A DNA stretch of 33,201 bases, from NCBI GenBank assembly GCA_031266805.1, contig JAISAH010000066.1:1-33201 (forward strand), written 5' to 3'. The position numbers and the translations under genes are program-made. The DNA is from Gracilibacteraceae bacterium (GTDB lineage: Bacteria; Bacillota; Desulfitobacteriia; Desulfitobacteriales; Syntrophobotulaceae). Positions 25,232 to 33,201 of the stretch are shown piece after piece (the first letter of the stretch is position 1; the number at the start of each line of letters is the position of its first letter). The notes below the pieces were generated by a model. That model did no database searches. It had not been told where the DNA came from and was given only the letters and a program-made list of their open reading frames with translations.

Positions 25232-26247
25232 AATTCCCAATCATCCTCCTGTTCCTGCCGATAGTTCAGCAAATCCTCGTTAAAGTCTTTGGATCGCGGG
25301 GCCTCGCGCCCCACAGCGTAGCCTTTGGCGGCGTATTCCTCCGCGAGCTTGACGCTACGGCGTTCGCCCGTAGCGTCATTGTCGAGACAGGAGACGATTT
25401 CCCTGACATTCGGGTGTTCGGAGAGGAACCGGTCAAGCCCTAAAAAGCTCGTGCCGCCGAGGGAGACGCGCCAGCCGACTCGCCAGTCCGCGCCGTTCAT
25501 TTTTAGCAGCGAGGCATGACTGACGGCGTCGATGGCGCTCTCGAAGCAAAACACCCTGCCTGAGTTCTCGCGCCCATGCAAAGTGAAGGGGTAGCTTTTA
25601 TTCGATCCGTCGACGTCTTTCTTGAACGGCTTTTCCGCGCCGGGTATCGTCCCGCGCAGGAAAGCGTTTTGCGGCCTGCCCTCGCGGTCATAGGCGACGA
25701 ACACGGCGTTGTGATGCGGGCCGCCTGCATAGCGCCCGGTCTCTCTGTCCCACCGCTGAACTGTCTCATATATCTTGCCGTATTTTATCAGCCCACGCAC
25801 GATGTCCGGGTCAAGGCCGCGTGACACGCATAAATACGCCATGACGCGGCTGTTGTTTTTGTAAGGCGCGGGGAGCGGCAGCGGCTCGTCTGGCGCTCCC
25901 CGCGGCGGTTCTTCTTTTATATGCGCGGGCGCGCCGCAAGCCCCGCGCCCGCTCGCCAACTCTTTCACCGCCGCTATCGCCGCCGTGATCTCGTCCCGAT
26001 AGCCGTAATCGTGCAAAAGTATCTGCTTGTACAGTTCCACCGGGGAGCGCCCGTGCAGATCCCGGCTGTTCCAGTACCAGAGGCTGCCGTCCGCTTTAAT
26101 GGAAAGGCTGTCATGCGTTTTGCCCTTGTACCAGTTGCCGAAGCGCGTCAGGCCGTAACCGATGGACATAAGAAACGCCGCGATGTTGACCTCTTTCGCG
26201 GCGGCGTATTCCTCGGCGGTATAAAATTCGGCTCGCGCGGCGCACAT
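25228..26247 (-). CDS. DUF3991/Toprim-domain protein (primase-like)
   Basis: A 339-aa protein; ATG 26247 follows GAGGAGGTGG. The N-terminal part (about 1-75) includes RFGNWYKGKTHDSLSI, typical of the CHC2-like/DUF3991 start of ICE Toprim proteins. A Pro-rich linker (about 105-130) follows. The Toprim domain spans about 225-325: VFCFESAIDAVSH contains the catalytic Glu, and SCLDNDATG carries the D-x-D-like metal site. Such proteins may prime or process DNA during element replication or transfer. It sits between the ankyrin protein and the methylase, with its stop overlapping the methylase start. Confidence 0.83.
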   Translation of the reverse strand: MCAARAEFYTAEEYAAAKEVNIAAFLMSIGYGLTRFGNWYKGKTHDSLSIKADGSLWYWNSRDLHGRSPVELYKQILLHDYGYRDEITAAIAAVKELASGRGACGAPAHIKEEPPRGAPDEPLPLPAPYKNNSRVMAYLCVSRGLDPDIVRGLIKYGKIYETVQRWDRETGRYAGGPHHNAVFVAYDREGRPQNAFLRGTIPGAEKPFKKDVDGSNKSYPFTLHGRENSGRVFCFESAIDAVSHASLLKMNGADWRVGWRVSLGGTSFLGLDRFLSEHPNVREIVSCLDNDATGERRSVKLAEEYAAKGYAVGREAPRSKDFNEDLLNYRQEQEDDWEL

Positions 26248-26259
26248 AGTCCCACCTCC

Positions 26260-27723
26260 TCAATCGTCGTCACCCATCTCTATATCTCCGCCTCGCTCCG
26301 TCATATTCTCCGGCTCTTTGATGTGGCTGTCGTAAAAGTCTTTTACCGTGGCAAGGAAGTCCTTTTCGTTTTCCGTCAGGTTTCGCCCGGTCACGGCGTC
26401 TGAAAATCCCTCGAAGTCTGCGCCGAGCTTCAGCAGGAACATCCCGGAAGCGGGATCGTTCGCGCGCATGGCGGTGTGCAGCGCGGCGTAATTCTGCCCG
26501 TTCACGTCCGCGCCGGCCTGTATCATCCGCTCGGCCAATCCTATCTCTTTTTTCATGGCGGCGAAGTAAATCAGCATGGCAGGCTCATAAGTTACGGGAA
26601 AATCCTTGTCCAGCAGGGCGTTTGCCAGTCTGCGGTCGTCGTGCATGATGGCGAGATGCAGGAGGTAGGGGTCAGCGCCTCTTATCTGCTCCGGTGTACA
26701 CTGCTCCGCTATCGCGGTGGCGATATGCGTCTTACTGCCGCCGTGTTTTTCGTCATGATCCAGCGCGCGTCGGATCACTTCGCCGTAAAATTCCGGATCC
26801 GCGTCTATGTCTATGCCGCAATCGGGGGCTTTCGAGAGCATGTGCAGGACGCGCGCCGCGTCGCCTGTATTGACGGCGGCTTTGCAGGCGCGGAGGTACA
26901 TGTCATAACTGACATCGGCGGCGGCCTCGCTGACGGCGGCGCAGAGCATGTCCGTCATCTCGCGCCCCTTCGCGTCGGGCCGGGCGGCGGCCTGTTCCAG
27001 CAGATGGCCGTAGACCTGCGGGACTTTTCGGTAGACGGCGCGGAACGCCTCTGTGTCGCCGTCAGCGATGGCGAGAGAGGCGCGGTCATGGTCGTCCAGC
27101 CAGTTGGGCCGATCGCCGGCGATCCTGACGTATTCAGTGATGCTGCCGATGATCCGGTGCAAAAGCCGCTCTGCCCCCTCTATCGCCTTGAGCGGTTCGT
27201 TTTCGACTTTCAGCCGGGCGCGCTCCGTAAGCAAGCTGGCGCCGACGATTTTCCGTTCCTCTTGGTTCAGTTGGACGATCGCGCTTCCCTCCGGCTGGTT
27301 CTCGCCGCCAAAGGCGATATACCGGGCGTGTACGCCGTCGGAGTGGAACGCCTTCGTCACCGCCGAGGCGATCAGGTACATGCGGTCCATGTCCGCATCG
27401 CTCTCGCCGAGAGTCTTGCCGGTGATAAAGCCATCCGTCCTATATTTGCCGCTTTCGTCTTTATATTTCAAGTACACGTCCAGATAGATGCCCTCGCTCC
27501 CGCCGTAATCGACGGTGCAGAACATATCGCCGTCTTTTGGCCACGTCTTTCCGTTCTCCCAATGGCTGTCAAGCAGGAAATACTCGTCGGGCAGATAGCC
27601 TGCGGATTCCAGGCGGCGCTGCAGTTCCGCAAAGACCTCCTGCACGGATCGCCCCTTGTCGTAAACGACATACCCCGGTTTGTCCGGATGGGGTTTGTAA
27701 TACTCTGTTTCTATGCGTTTCAT
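26260..27723 (-). CDS. Ankyrin-repeat ICE accessory protein
   Basis: A 487-aa soluble protein. ATG 27723 follows GGGAGG at 9 bases; the open frame further upstream lies over the helicase gene and is not real coding. Residues about 1-145 form an N-terminal domain (DKPGYVVYDKGRSVQEVF, YFLLDSHWENG, TVDYGGSEGIYLDVYLKYKD) that I know only from ICE accessory proteins. The C-terminal half contains ankyrin-like units, clearest at PYLLHLAIMHDDRRLANALL and ERMIQAGADVNGQNYAALHT (about 360-450). The end is acidic (EMGDDD). Ankyrin repeats bind proteins, so a host-protein or anti-defence partner is possible, but nothing here identifies one. Confidence 0.68.
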   Translation of the reverse strand: MKRIETEYYKPHPDKPGYVVYDKGRSVQEVFAELQRRLESAGYLPDEYFLLDSHWENGKTWPKDGDMFCTVDYGGSEGIYLDVYLKYKDESGKYRTDGFITGKTLGESDADMDRMYLIASAVTKAFHSDGVHARYIAFGGENQPEGSAIVQLNQEERKIVGASLLTERARLKVENEPLKAIEGAERLLHRIIGSITEYVRIAGDRPNWLDDHDRASLAIADGDTEAFRAVYRKVPQVYGHLLEQAAARPDAKGREMTDMLCAAVSEAAADVSYDMYLRACKAAVNTGDAARVLHMLSKAPDCGIDIDADPEFYGEVIRRALDHDEKHGGSKTHIATAIAEQCTPEQIRGADPYLLHLAIMHDDRRLANALLDKDFPVTYEPAMLIYFAAMKKEIGLAERMIQAGADVNGQNYAALHTAMRANDPASGMFLLKLGADFEGFSDAVTGRNLTENEKDFLATVKDFYDSHIKEPENMTERGGDIEMGDDD

Positions 27724-27760
27724 ATAATTGTCCTCCCATAAATAATAATCGCCGGGAATG

Positions 27761-30700
27761 TTACATCTCCGGCTCGTTCTCGGCCTCCTCATCGTCCATG
27801 CCGGTGACATCTTCATTTTCTGGCTCAGGAGGCCGGTTGCCGTCGTCCAAAAGGGCGCCGTCGTCCGCACTCCGGTCAAGGTCAAGCTCCGCAGTGATCT
27901 TGGCAAGCTCCGAGAGTACGGACGCCAGCTCCCGTTCCTGCTCAAACGGGCGGGTCAGCCGTGTTTTTGAGGCTTCCAGCCGCCGCTCCAAGTCCGCGGC
28001 CTCGCGTCTATCGTCGTCAAGGTAGGTTTCCAAGCGTTCAAGAGCGTTTTCGATCCGGGTGATGCTGCCCGCATCGCTCCTTGACAATGCGACCTTGTGA
28101 GACCTTGCGCCTTTCAAAGCAATGACAGGCTCGTCGACGAGGCTCTTTCGCTCCTGAGGAACTATGTCAAAGCCCAGGTAGCGGCCAATGGCTTTATCCA
28201 CGTGCCGGCCCGACGAAACGGCTTTCAATAGCATTTCGCCCGCTTCTTTTCTCTCTGAAAATTCATGCTTGCCGAGCCGCATGTGAAACTCCGGCTTGCC
28301 GTCCCCACCCTTTGCCGTCTGCCCGTCCCTGAGCTTTATGTCCTCCTCAAAGCCCCGTATCTCACCGGCGAGCTTTGCCAACATCGCGGGGATATGCCCA
28401 GATATATCGTCCTCCAGCCTGTAACGGTCATACCGGTACTGCGATTCAAGGATTTGCAGCCGCTGGGCTTCAAGCTCCAATTCCATTCTGCGCTTGATCA
28501 AGGGGTTGCCGGTGGCGATGGCCTTGACCTCGGCGTAATTCAAAACCGTCTCATCCATGTCCTCAATCTCGCGGGAGGGGTTCTTGCCGCTCATCACCTG
28601 GGCGATGGCTTTGGCTTTGGACTCCACGATCTGCCAGAGGTAAGCATCGAAGCTGTTTTTTGTGACATACTGATATATCCGCACCTCCGGGTTGTCATTG
28701 CCCTGACGGACGATCCTGCCGTCGCGCTGTTCGAGGTCGGAGGGGCGATAAGGGCAATCCAAATGATGCAGCGCTATCAGCCGTTTTTGCGCGTTAGTGC
28801 CCGCGCCCATCTTCTGCGTACTGCCGAGGATCACGCGGATGTCGCCGCGCCGGACTGCGGCGAACATTTTCTCCTTCTGCTCGTCTGTTTTCGCGTCATG
28901 GATAAAGGCGATCTCCGAGGGCTCGGCGCCCATGTCGGTCAGTTTTTCGCGTATGTCGTCGTAGACGGAAAAGCCCGCGCCGCCTTTTGGTGTTGAGATG
29001 TCGCAGAAAATCATCTGCGCGGATTTATCCTTTGCCGTCTCTTGGTAAATCTCAAAGACCGTTTGAACGCAAATATTGACTTTGCTGCCTCCAAAGTCAG
29101 GCAGGGCGGCATTGATGCACCGCATATCCAGCGCGGCGTTTCTGCCGTCCGAGGTCACGCAGAGCATGTTATCGACTTCCGGCTTGACTGCGCCGTTTTG
29201 TATGCGCTCCGCGCGCTCGACAAGCGATTCCGTATACTTCCGCAGCTCAGGCGAGGGCTCTGCGGCGACCGTCACCGGCTTGCCGCCCATAATATCGGGA
29301 ACGGGCAGATCAAGCATGTCGGCGGTCTGAATGTCCGCCACGAGATGAAACAGGGTCATCAATTCAGGCAGATTAACGAATTTGGCAAACCTCTCCCGCA
29401 CTCTAATGCCTTGGCCGCTCGGCGCCAGTTCCAACGCGGACACCACCTCGCCGAACGCCGTCGCCCAGTTGTCGAAATGATTGAGACCGAGGCGTTCCAG
29501 TTCCTCCCGCTGCAAATAGCTCTGCATGGTGAAAAACTCGACCATCGAATTGCTGACGGGCGTGCCAGTGGCAAACACCACTCCGCGCGGGGAATGATTG
29601 CGCTCGTTGATGTATTCGCATTTCATGTCCATATCGGTGGATTTTTTGGCGCGGGCCTTTGACAGTCCCGCCACATTATTCATCTTCGTAAAAAAGAACT
29701 TATTTTTGTAATAGTGAGCCTCGTCCACCATCAGGGCGTCCACGCCCAATTCCTCAAAGTTGACGAGGTCGTCTTTCGGGCTGTCTCGCAAGCATTTTAA
29801 TTGGTACTCAAGATTTTTGCGCTCTCGCTCAAGTTCCTTTACGGTGATCCGCTCGCCGCTATTCGTCTTTGCCTCGATCAGCGCCGCCTCTATCTCGCCG
29901 AGATCGCGCTGTAACCGTTTTTCCTGGCGCTCCCGCGACATCGGCACCTTTTCAAAGCTGCTGTGCCCGATGATCACGGCGTCCCATTCCCCGGTGGCGA
30001 TGCGCGCGCAGAAACGGCGGCGATTTTCTTTCTGAAAATCCTTTTTGGTGGCGGCGAGTACGTTCGCCGTGGGGTAGAGAGCTTGAAACTCGTTCGCCCA
30101 CTGGCCGACAAGATGATTGGGCACAACAAAACAGGGTTTTTGGGCGAGGCCAAGCCGCTTTTGTTCCATAGCGGCGGCTGTCATGATGTAAGTCTTGCCG
30201 CTGCCAACGACATGGGCCAAAAGCGTATTGCCGCCGTAGAGGATCCTTGCCACCGCCGCCTTTTGGTGAGGCCGCAAGGTTTTCTCCGGGTTCATGCCGG
30301 GGAAGGAAAGGTGCGCGCCGTCATAAGCGCGGGAGCGCTCCGAGTTGAACAGCCGGTTATATACCGCGCAGAGACGCTCCCGCCGCTCCGGGTCGTCGAA
30401 CACCCAGCTTTTGAACTCCTGTTTAAGTTTTGCCTGGCGGGCACGAATAGCGACGGTCTCTTTATGATTCAGTCCGCGCTTTTCTTTGCCGTCCACGATC
30501 TTGACGTCATATATCCGGGCGTTGCGCTGGTTCAGCGTGAGTTCAAACAGATAGCAGGCGTCCATGCGCTTGGTGCCGTACTCCTGCGTCGCCTCCACAG
30601 AGCCTTGAAGCCTGTAGCCAATGCCTGCCGTCCATTCGCCGGTGCGCTCGGAATAATGCACCTTCACGCCTGCACGCGCGGCGGCGGGGACGTTCAGCTT

Positions 30701-33070
30701 CTCACAAAGGAATCGCTCGTAATCCTCCGGCTCGATCCAATGGGCGCCGATGCGGGCGCTGATCTCGTGCGCTTTCAGCGGCTTAGGCTGAACGGCGCGG
30801 AGCGCTTCAATGTTGGCGGTATAAATCGGATTATCCGCCGCCGCCAGTTCCGCCGCCGCCAATTTGTCCGTTACGCGCCCGGAAAGGTATTCGTCGGCGG
30901 TCTCCCAGCCCGCGAAAATATTGTTCTCGTCGTCCGGGTCGTCATAATCAGGGTTTTTGAAGATCACACCCCGCAGGTCGGCGATCACCTCCTCATGGGT
31001 TTCGCCGCAAAGGGAGGCCATGAAGCCGACGTCCACGCGCCCACGCTCGTTGAGGCAGATCGGCAGGGCCTCCGCCGCGGTGTCGGCGTGGGTTATCCGT
31101 TTCTCCGGCGCGATGGTGCGCCCTGTAAAGATGGCGGCTTTGGTCACGTTGCCGTCGTCAAGATTTTCGATGGAGGACAGCAGCGGAAAGTCCGCGTCGT
31201 CGCCGAACAGCCGCGTATTGTACCCGGAGTTGATCGGGCCGAAGCGCCTGAAAAAACGGTCGTACCGTTCGTTTAATTCAAGCTGTGACCGCTGTAAATA
31301 TTCATCGGTACAGCCTTCAAGCTGCTGGGTCAGCATAAACCGCGTGAGGGCGCGCATTTCGATCATGGATTTCACGCGCTCGGCGGCGGTTTTGCCGAAT
31401 TCGCGCCGTTCCATGTGGGAATTGACGCGCTGATATATTTCACCGTCCTCCATAACGGTATAGCAGTAATTTTTCACGGCGAGGTCGGCGGGTATACCCG
31501 TTTCCGCGTCGTCAAGCCTGCCTAGACCGGAGGCTTCGTCCACCGCGCCCTCCGGCAGAAATTCTGCCGCCTCAAGCAGAGCCTCTCTTAAATCGCGTTT
31601 GTCCGGGTTCAATGTGGTTTCGCTGTTGTTCCCGTACATGCGGTTGTCAAAAGCCATCGCGCCGAGCATCATGTGAGGATTGTCGATATAATATTCGTTA
31701 AGGGGGATACCATCGCCGGTCTTGCCCGTGTAAACCCATTTCTCATTTTCGGCGTCCACAAGGCGGTCGCGCTTTTTGAGAAAAATAATGTCGCTTGTGA
31801 CCTCCGTGCCCGCCGAAGCTTTGAAGGCGGTATTGGGCAAGCGGATCGCGCCCAAAAGTTCCGCGCGCTCGGCGATGTGGCGGCGAGCCGACGTATTCGC
31901 CTTGTCCATCGTGCCTTTGCTGGTGATGAACGCGATCACGCCGCCCGGTCTGACCTTATCCAGCGCTTTTGCGAAAAAGTAGTCGTGGATCAGAAAATTG
32001 TATTTGTCAAACCTGGTGTCGTTCACTTTGTACTGCCCAAAGGGGACATTGCCGATGGCGGCGTCGAAAAAGCTGTCGGGAAGATCGGCGGTCTCGAAAC
32101 CCTGTATGCGTATATCCGCGCCCGGATAAAGCTGCCGGGCGATGCGGCCGGTGACGCCGTCCAGTTCCACTCCGTAGAGCCGGGACGCCGCCGCCAGCTT
32201 CTCCGGCATACAGCCGTAGAAATTGCCGACGCCCAACGCTGGCTCCAACACATTGCCGCCTTTAAAGCCGAGGCGGTCGAGCGCGGCGTATATGCCGCCA
32301 ATCACTTCGGTGGACGTGTAATGCGCGTTGAGTACGGAGCCTTGCGCCTTGCGGTATTCGTTTTCCGGCAATAGCTCCAGGAGCTCGCTATGCTCGCGCC
32401 GCCAGCCTAAGTGATTGCCGTCAAAGACCTGTGAAATACCGCCCCAGCCGGAATATAGCGCAAGTACTGCCTGTTCCTCCGGTGCGGCGTAGCGGTTCTC
32501 GCTTTCAACTATCTGCAAAAGCCGGATCGCGTCCGCGTTGCGGCGGTACTTGATTTTCGCGCCGCCGCCCCCTATGTCGATGTCGCCGGTTATATGAAAG
32601 TTCGGCGGTTTGGGCATGTCAGGCTGAACGGGCGTGAGTTCAGACGGCGGCGGAGGGGCGAGAGCTTCCAAATCATCGCCGCTCTCCTCGTTATCGGAGT
32701 TATCCGCTTCTATATCGAATATGGACGTCTGAGTGGCCGCGGCCTTGCGCGGTCTGCGCGGGGCGGGCTGCTGCCGCGCGCGCCCGCTCGCCTCGCTCAA
32801 TTTCGCTATGACAGGTTGGGGAAAAAGATTCTCTCCCGGAAACGCGGAAACGCCGCTCGGTTCATCGCCCGGATCGAGCGGCGCGTTAGCGGAAATATTC
32901 GGGGGTTCTCCGGACGGCGCTGTTTCTTTCTCATCCTCGCCAAGCGGCGGCTCTATGCCGACTTTCTTGGCGTAGGCGTCTATCGCCTCAGTCCAGCCGT
33001 TGATTGCCGTCACGTTCCCGTCCGCACCATAGAGTATTTCGATTTCCTCGCCGCGGGATATGACGGTCAT
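27761..33070 (-). CDS. Fused DNA methylase-SNF2 helicase of conjugative elements
   Basis: A 1,769-aa protein. Residues 1-170 are low-complexity and acidic. A Rossmann methylase domain follows (about 200-430): AdoMet loop NVLEPALGVGNFYG (about 273) and GNVPFGQY (about 339) in place of the usual NPP[YF]. The SNF2-type helicase part has motif I AHVVGSGKT (about 950), DEAH box VDEAHYYKN (about 1115), ATGTPVSNS, and motif VI RDGRIVRQGN (about 1448). A charged helical tail ends the protein. Known relatives in Gram-positive ICEs are often longer, with extra N-terminal domains, so this is a short form. Role: probably DNA remodelling or protection against host restriction. ATG 33070 has only a weak A/G-rich ribosome site, but a stop lies seven codons upstream. 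Confidence 0.9.
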   Translation of the reverse strand: MTVISRGEEIEILYGADGNVTAINGWTEAIDAYAKKVGIEPPLGEDEKETAPSGEPPNISANAPLDPGDEPSGVSAFPGENLFPQPVIAKLSEASGRARQQPAPRRPRKAAATQTSIFDIEADNSDNEESGDDLEALAPPPPSELTPVQPDMPKPPNFHITGDIDIGGGGAKIKYRRNADAIRLLQIVESENRYAAPEEQAVLALYSGWGGISQVFDGNHLGWRREHSELLELLPENEYRKAQGSVLNAHYTSTEVIGGIYAALDRLGFKGGNVLEPALGVGNFYGCMPEKLAAASRLYGVELDGVTGRIARQLYPGADIRIQGFETADLPDSFFDAAIGNVPFGQYKVNDTRFDKYNFLIHDYFFAKALDKVRPGGVIAFITSKGTMDKANTSARRHIAERAELLGAIRLPNTAFKASAGTEVTSDIIFLKKRDRLVDAENEKWVYTGKTGDGIPLNEYYIDNPHMMLGAMAFDNRMYGNNSETTLNPDKRDLREALLEAAEFLPEGAVDEASGLGRLDDAETGIPADLAVKNYCYTVMEDGEIYQRVNSHMERREFGKTAAERVKSMIEMRALTRFMLTQQLEGCTDEYLQRSQLELNERYDRFFRRFGPINSGYNTRLFGDDADFPLLSSIENLDDGNVTKAAIFTGRTIAPEKRITHADTAAEALPICLNERGRVDVGFMASLCGETHEEVIADLRGVIFKNPDYDDPDDENNIFAGWETADEYLSGRVTDKLAAAELAAADNPIYTANIEALRAVQPKPLKAHEISARIGAHWIEPEDYERFLCEKLNVPAAARAGVKVHYSERTGEWTAGIGYRLQGSVEATQEYGTKRMDACYLFELTLNQRNARIYDVKIVDGKEKRGLNHKETVAIRARQAKLKQEFKSWVFDDPERRERLCAVYNRLFNSERSRAYDGAHLSFPGMNPEKTLRPHQKAAVARILYGGNTLLAHVVGSGKTYIMTAAAMEQKRLGLAQKPCFVVPNHLVGQWANEFQALYPTANVLAATKKDFQKENRRRFCARIATGEWDAVIIGHSSFEKVPMSRERQEKRLQRDLGEIEAALIEAKTNSGERITVKELERERKNLEYQLKCLRDSPKDDLVNFEELGVDALMVDEAHYYKNKFFFTKMNNVAGLSKARAKKSTDMDMKCEYINERNHSPRGVVFATGTPVSNSMVEFFTMQSYLQREELERLGLNHFDNWATAFGEVVSALELAPSGQGIRVRERFAKFVNLPELMTLFHLVADIQTADMLDLPVPDIMGGKPVTVAAEPSPELRKYTESLVERAERIQNGAVKPEVDNMLCVTSDGRNAALDMRCINAALPDFGGSKVNICVQTVFEIYQETAKDKSAQMIFCDISTPKGGAGFSVYDDIREKLTDMGAEPSEIAFIHDAKTDEQKEKMFAAVRRGDIRVILGSTQKMGAGTNAQKRLIALHHLDCPYRPSDLEQRDGRIVRQGNDNPEVRIYQYVTKNSFDAYLWQIVESKAKAIAQVMSGKNPSREIEDMDETVLNYAEVKAIATGNPLIKRRMELELEAQRLQILESQYRYDRYRLEDDISGHIPAMLAKLAGEIRGFEEDIKLRDGQTAKGGDGKPEFHMRLGKHEFSERKEAGEMLLKAVSSGRHVDKAIGRYLGFDIVPQERKSLVDEPVIALKGARSHKVALSRSDAGSITRIENALERLETYLDDDRREAADLERRLEASKTRLTRPFEQERELASVLSELAKITAELDLDRSADDGALLDDGNRPPEPENEDVTGMDDEEAENEPEM

Positions 33071-33124
33071 CTTTTCTTTTATACATAAATTCTAAGCCGT
33101 TTTGAGCACATACAAGTCACGGTA

Positions 33125-33201
33125 TTATCTTCTTTCCACGTAAGCCTTAAGATCATCCTCTGTCAAGCCGCAAGCTTCAAGTATGGTTCGCTGCGTCTTC
33201 G
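33125..33201 (-). CDS. 3' end of an unidentified gene (partial)
   Basis: On the minus strand an open frame enters from beyond the window edge and ends TAA at 33127-33125. Its last 24 residues read like a real helical protein end (ILEACGLTEDDLKAYVERR). It precedes the helicase gene by 54 bases, an AT-rich gap in which I see no convincing promoter. Too little remains to name the protein. Confidence 0.5.
   Translation of the reverse strand, partial: KTQRTILEACGLTEDDLKAYVERR

Noticed and set aside
26476-27741. Plus-strand open frame (421 codons) opposite the ankyrin-repeat gene
   Set aside because: Antisense shadow of a well supported gene; composition is biased to His/Val/Arg without motifs.
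29963-31276. Long plus-strand open frame (437 codons) opposite the helicase
   Set aside because: It lies wholly antisense to a gene with clear helicase and methylase motifs, has no ribosome site or recognisable domain, and high GC makes such shadow frames common here.
33071-33124. Promoter for the helicase gene (TTGTAT ... TAGAAT)
   Set aside because: Spacing is only 15 bases and the -35 match is weak; reading through from the upstream gene is equally likely.
1-33201. tRNA, rRNA, insertion sequence or attachment site
   Set aside because: Nothing resembling tRNA cloverleaf conserved boxes, rRNA, transposase genes, terminal repeats or an integrase was seen; the element's ends are outside the window.

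Overview
The window is a single block of genes, all transcribed leftward (minus strand) at high GC. It is the conjugation core and cargo of an integrative and conjugative element (ICE) of the Tn1549 / clostridial CTn type. The gene families point to a Gram-positive host of the class Clostridia: MobP-type relaxase, PrgI, VirB4, VirB6/TrbL, a Maff2/VirB2-like small protein, VirD4, a C39-like wall hydrolase, sortase and SpaA/Cna-B adhesin. Many starts are TTG or GTG behind strong Shine-Dalgarno sequences. No integrase, excisionase or attachment site is present, so both ends of the element lie outside the window.

Layout in transcription order, right to left. (1) 33.2-25.2 kb, DNA-processing and accessory genes: the tail of an unidentified gene, a 1,769-aa methylase-SNF2 helicase, an ankyrin-repeat protein and a DUF3991/Toprim protein. 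(2) 25.2-20.5 kb, methylation and mobilisation: a C5-cytosine methyltransferase broken by a one-base frameshift; a 214-bp non-coding segment with three hairpins (candidate oriT or operator); a ribbon-helix-helix MobC-like protein; an ICE accessory protein; an XF1762-family remnant with an internal deletion; and the relaxase. (3) 20.5-11.4 kb, mating channel: a VirD4 coupling protein encoded as two overlapping genes, VirB2-like and VirB6-like proteins, small membrane proteins, PrgI, a VirB4 accessory protein, the VirB4 ATPase, a C39-like peptidase, and a P-loop-like protein lacking the Walker A lysine. (4) 11.4-8.5 kb: a DUF4406-like protein, a type I membrane protein and a beta-class amino-methyltransferase. 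(5) 8.45 kb to the left end, surface module: sortase, a stalk-domain (copper amine oxidase N-domain-like) protein, a 2,117-aa adhesin with 17 SpaA/Cna-B repeats, a separate 29-aa membrane-anchor ORF, and a strong terminator closing the operon.

The inferred logic is that relaxase plus RHH protein process oriT, VirD4 delivers the complex to the VirB4/B6/PrgI channel, the C39 protein opens the wall, and the sortase anchors the adhesin that may stabilise mating pairs or attach to a host surface. The most notable observations are in the surface module. The LPXTG motif and its membrane anchor are in different reading frames. The predicted thioester domain has Lys where Gln is expected. A terminator-like hairpin sits in the adhesin leader. 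Elsewhere, two genes are decayed (C5 methylase, XF1762) and the coupling protein is split in a way that looks translationally organised rather than accidental.
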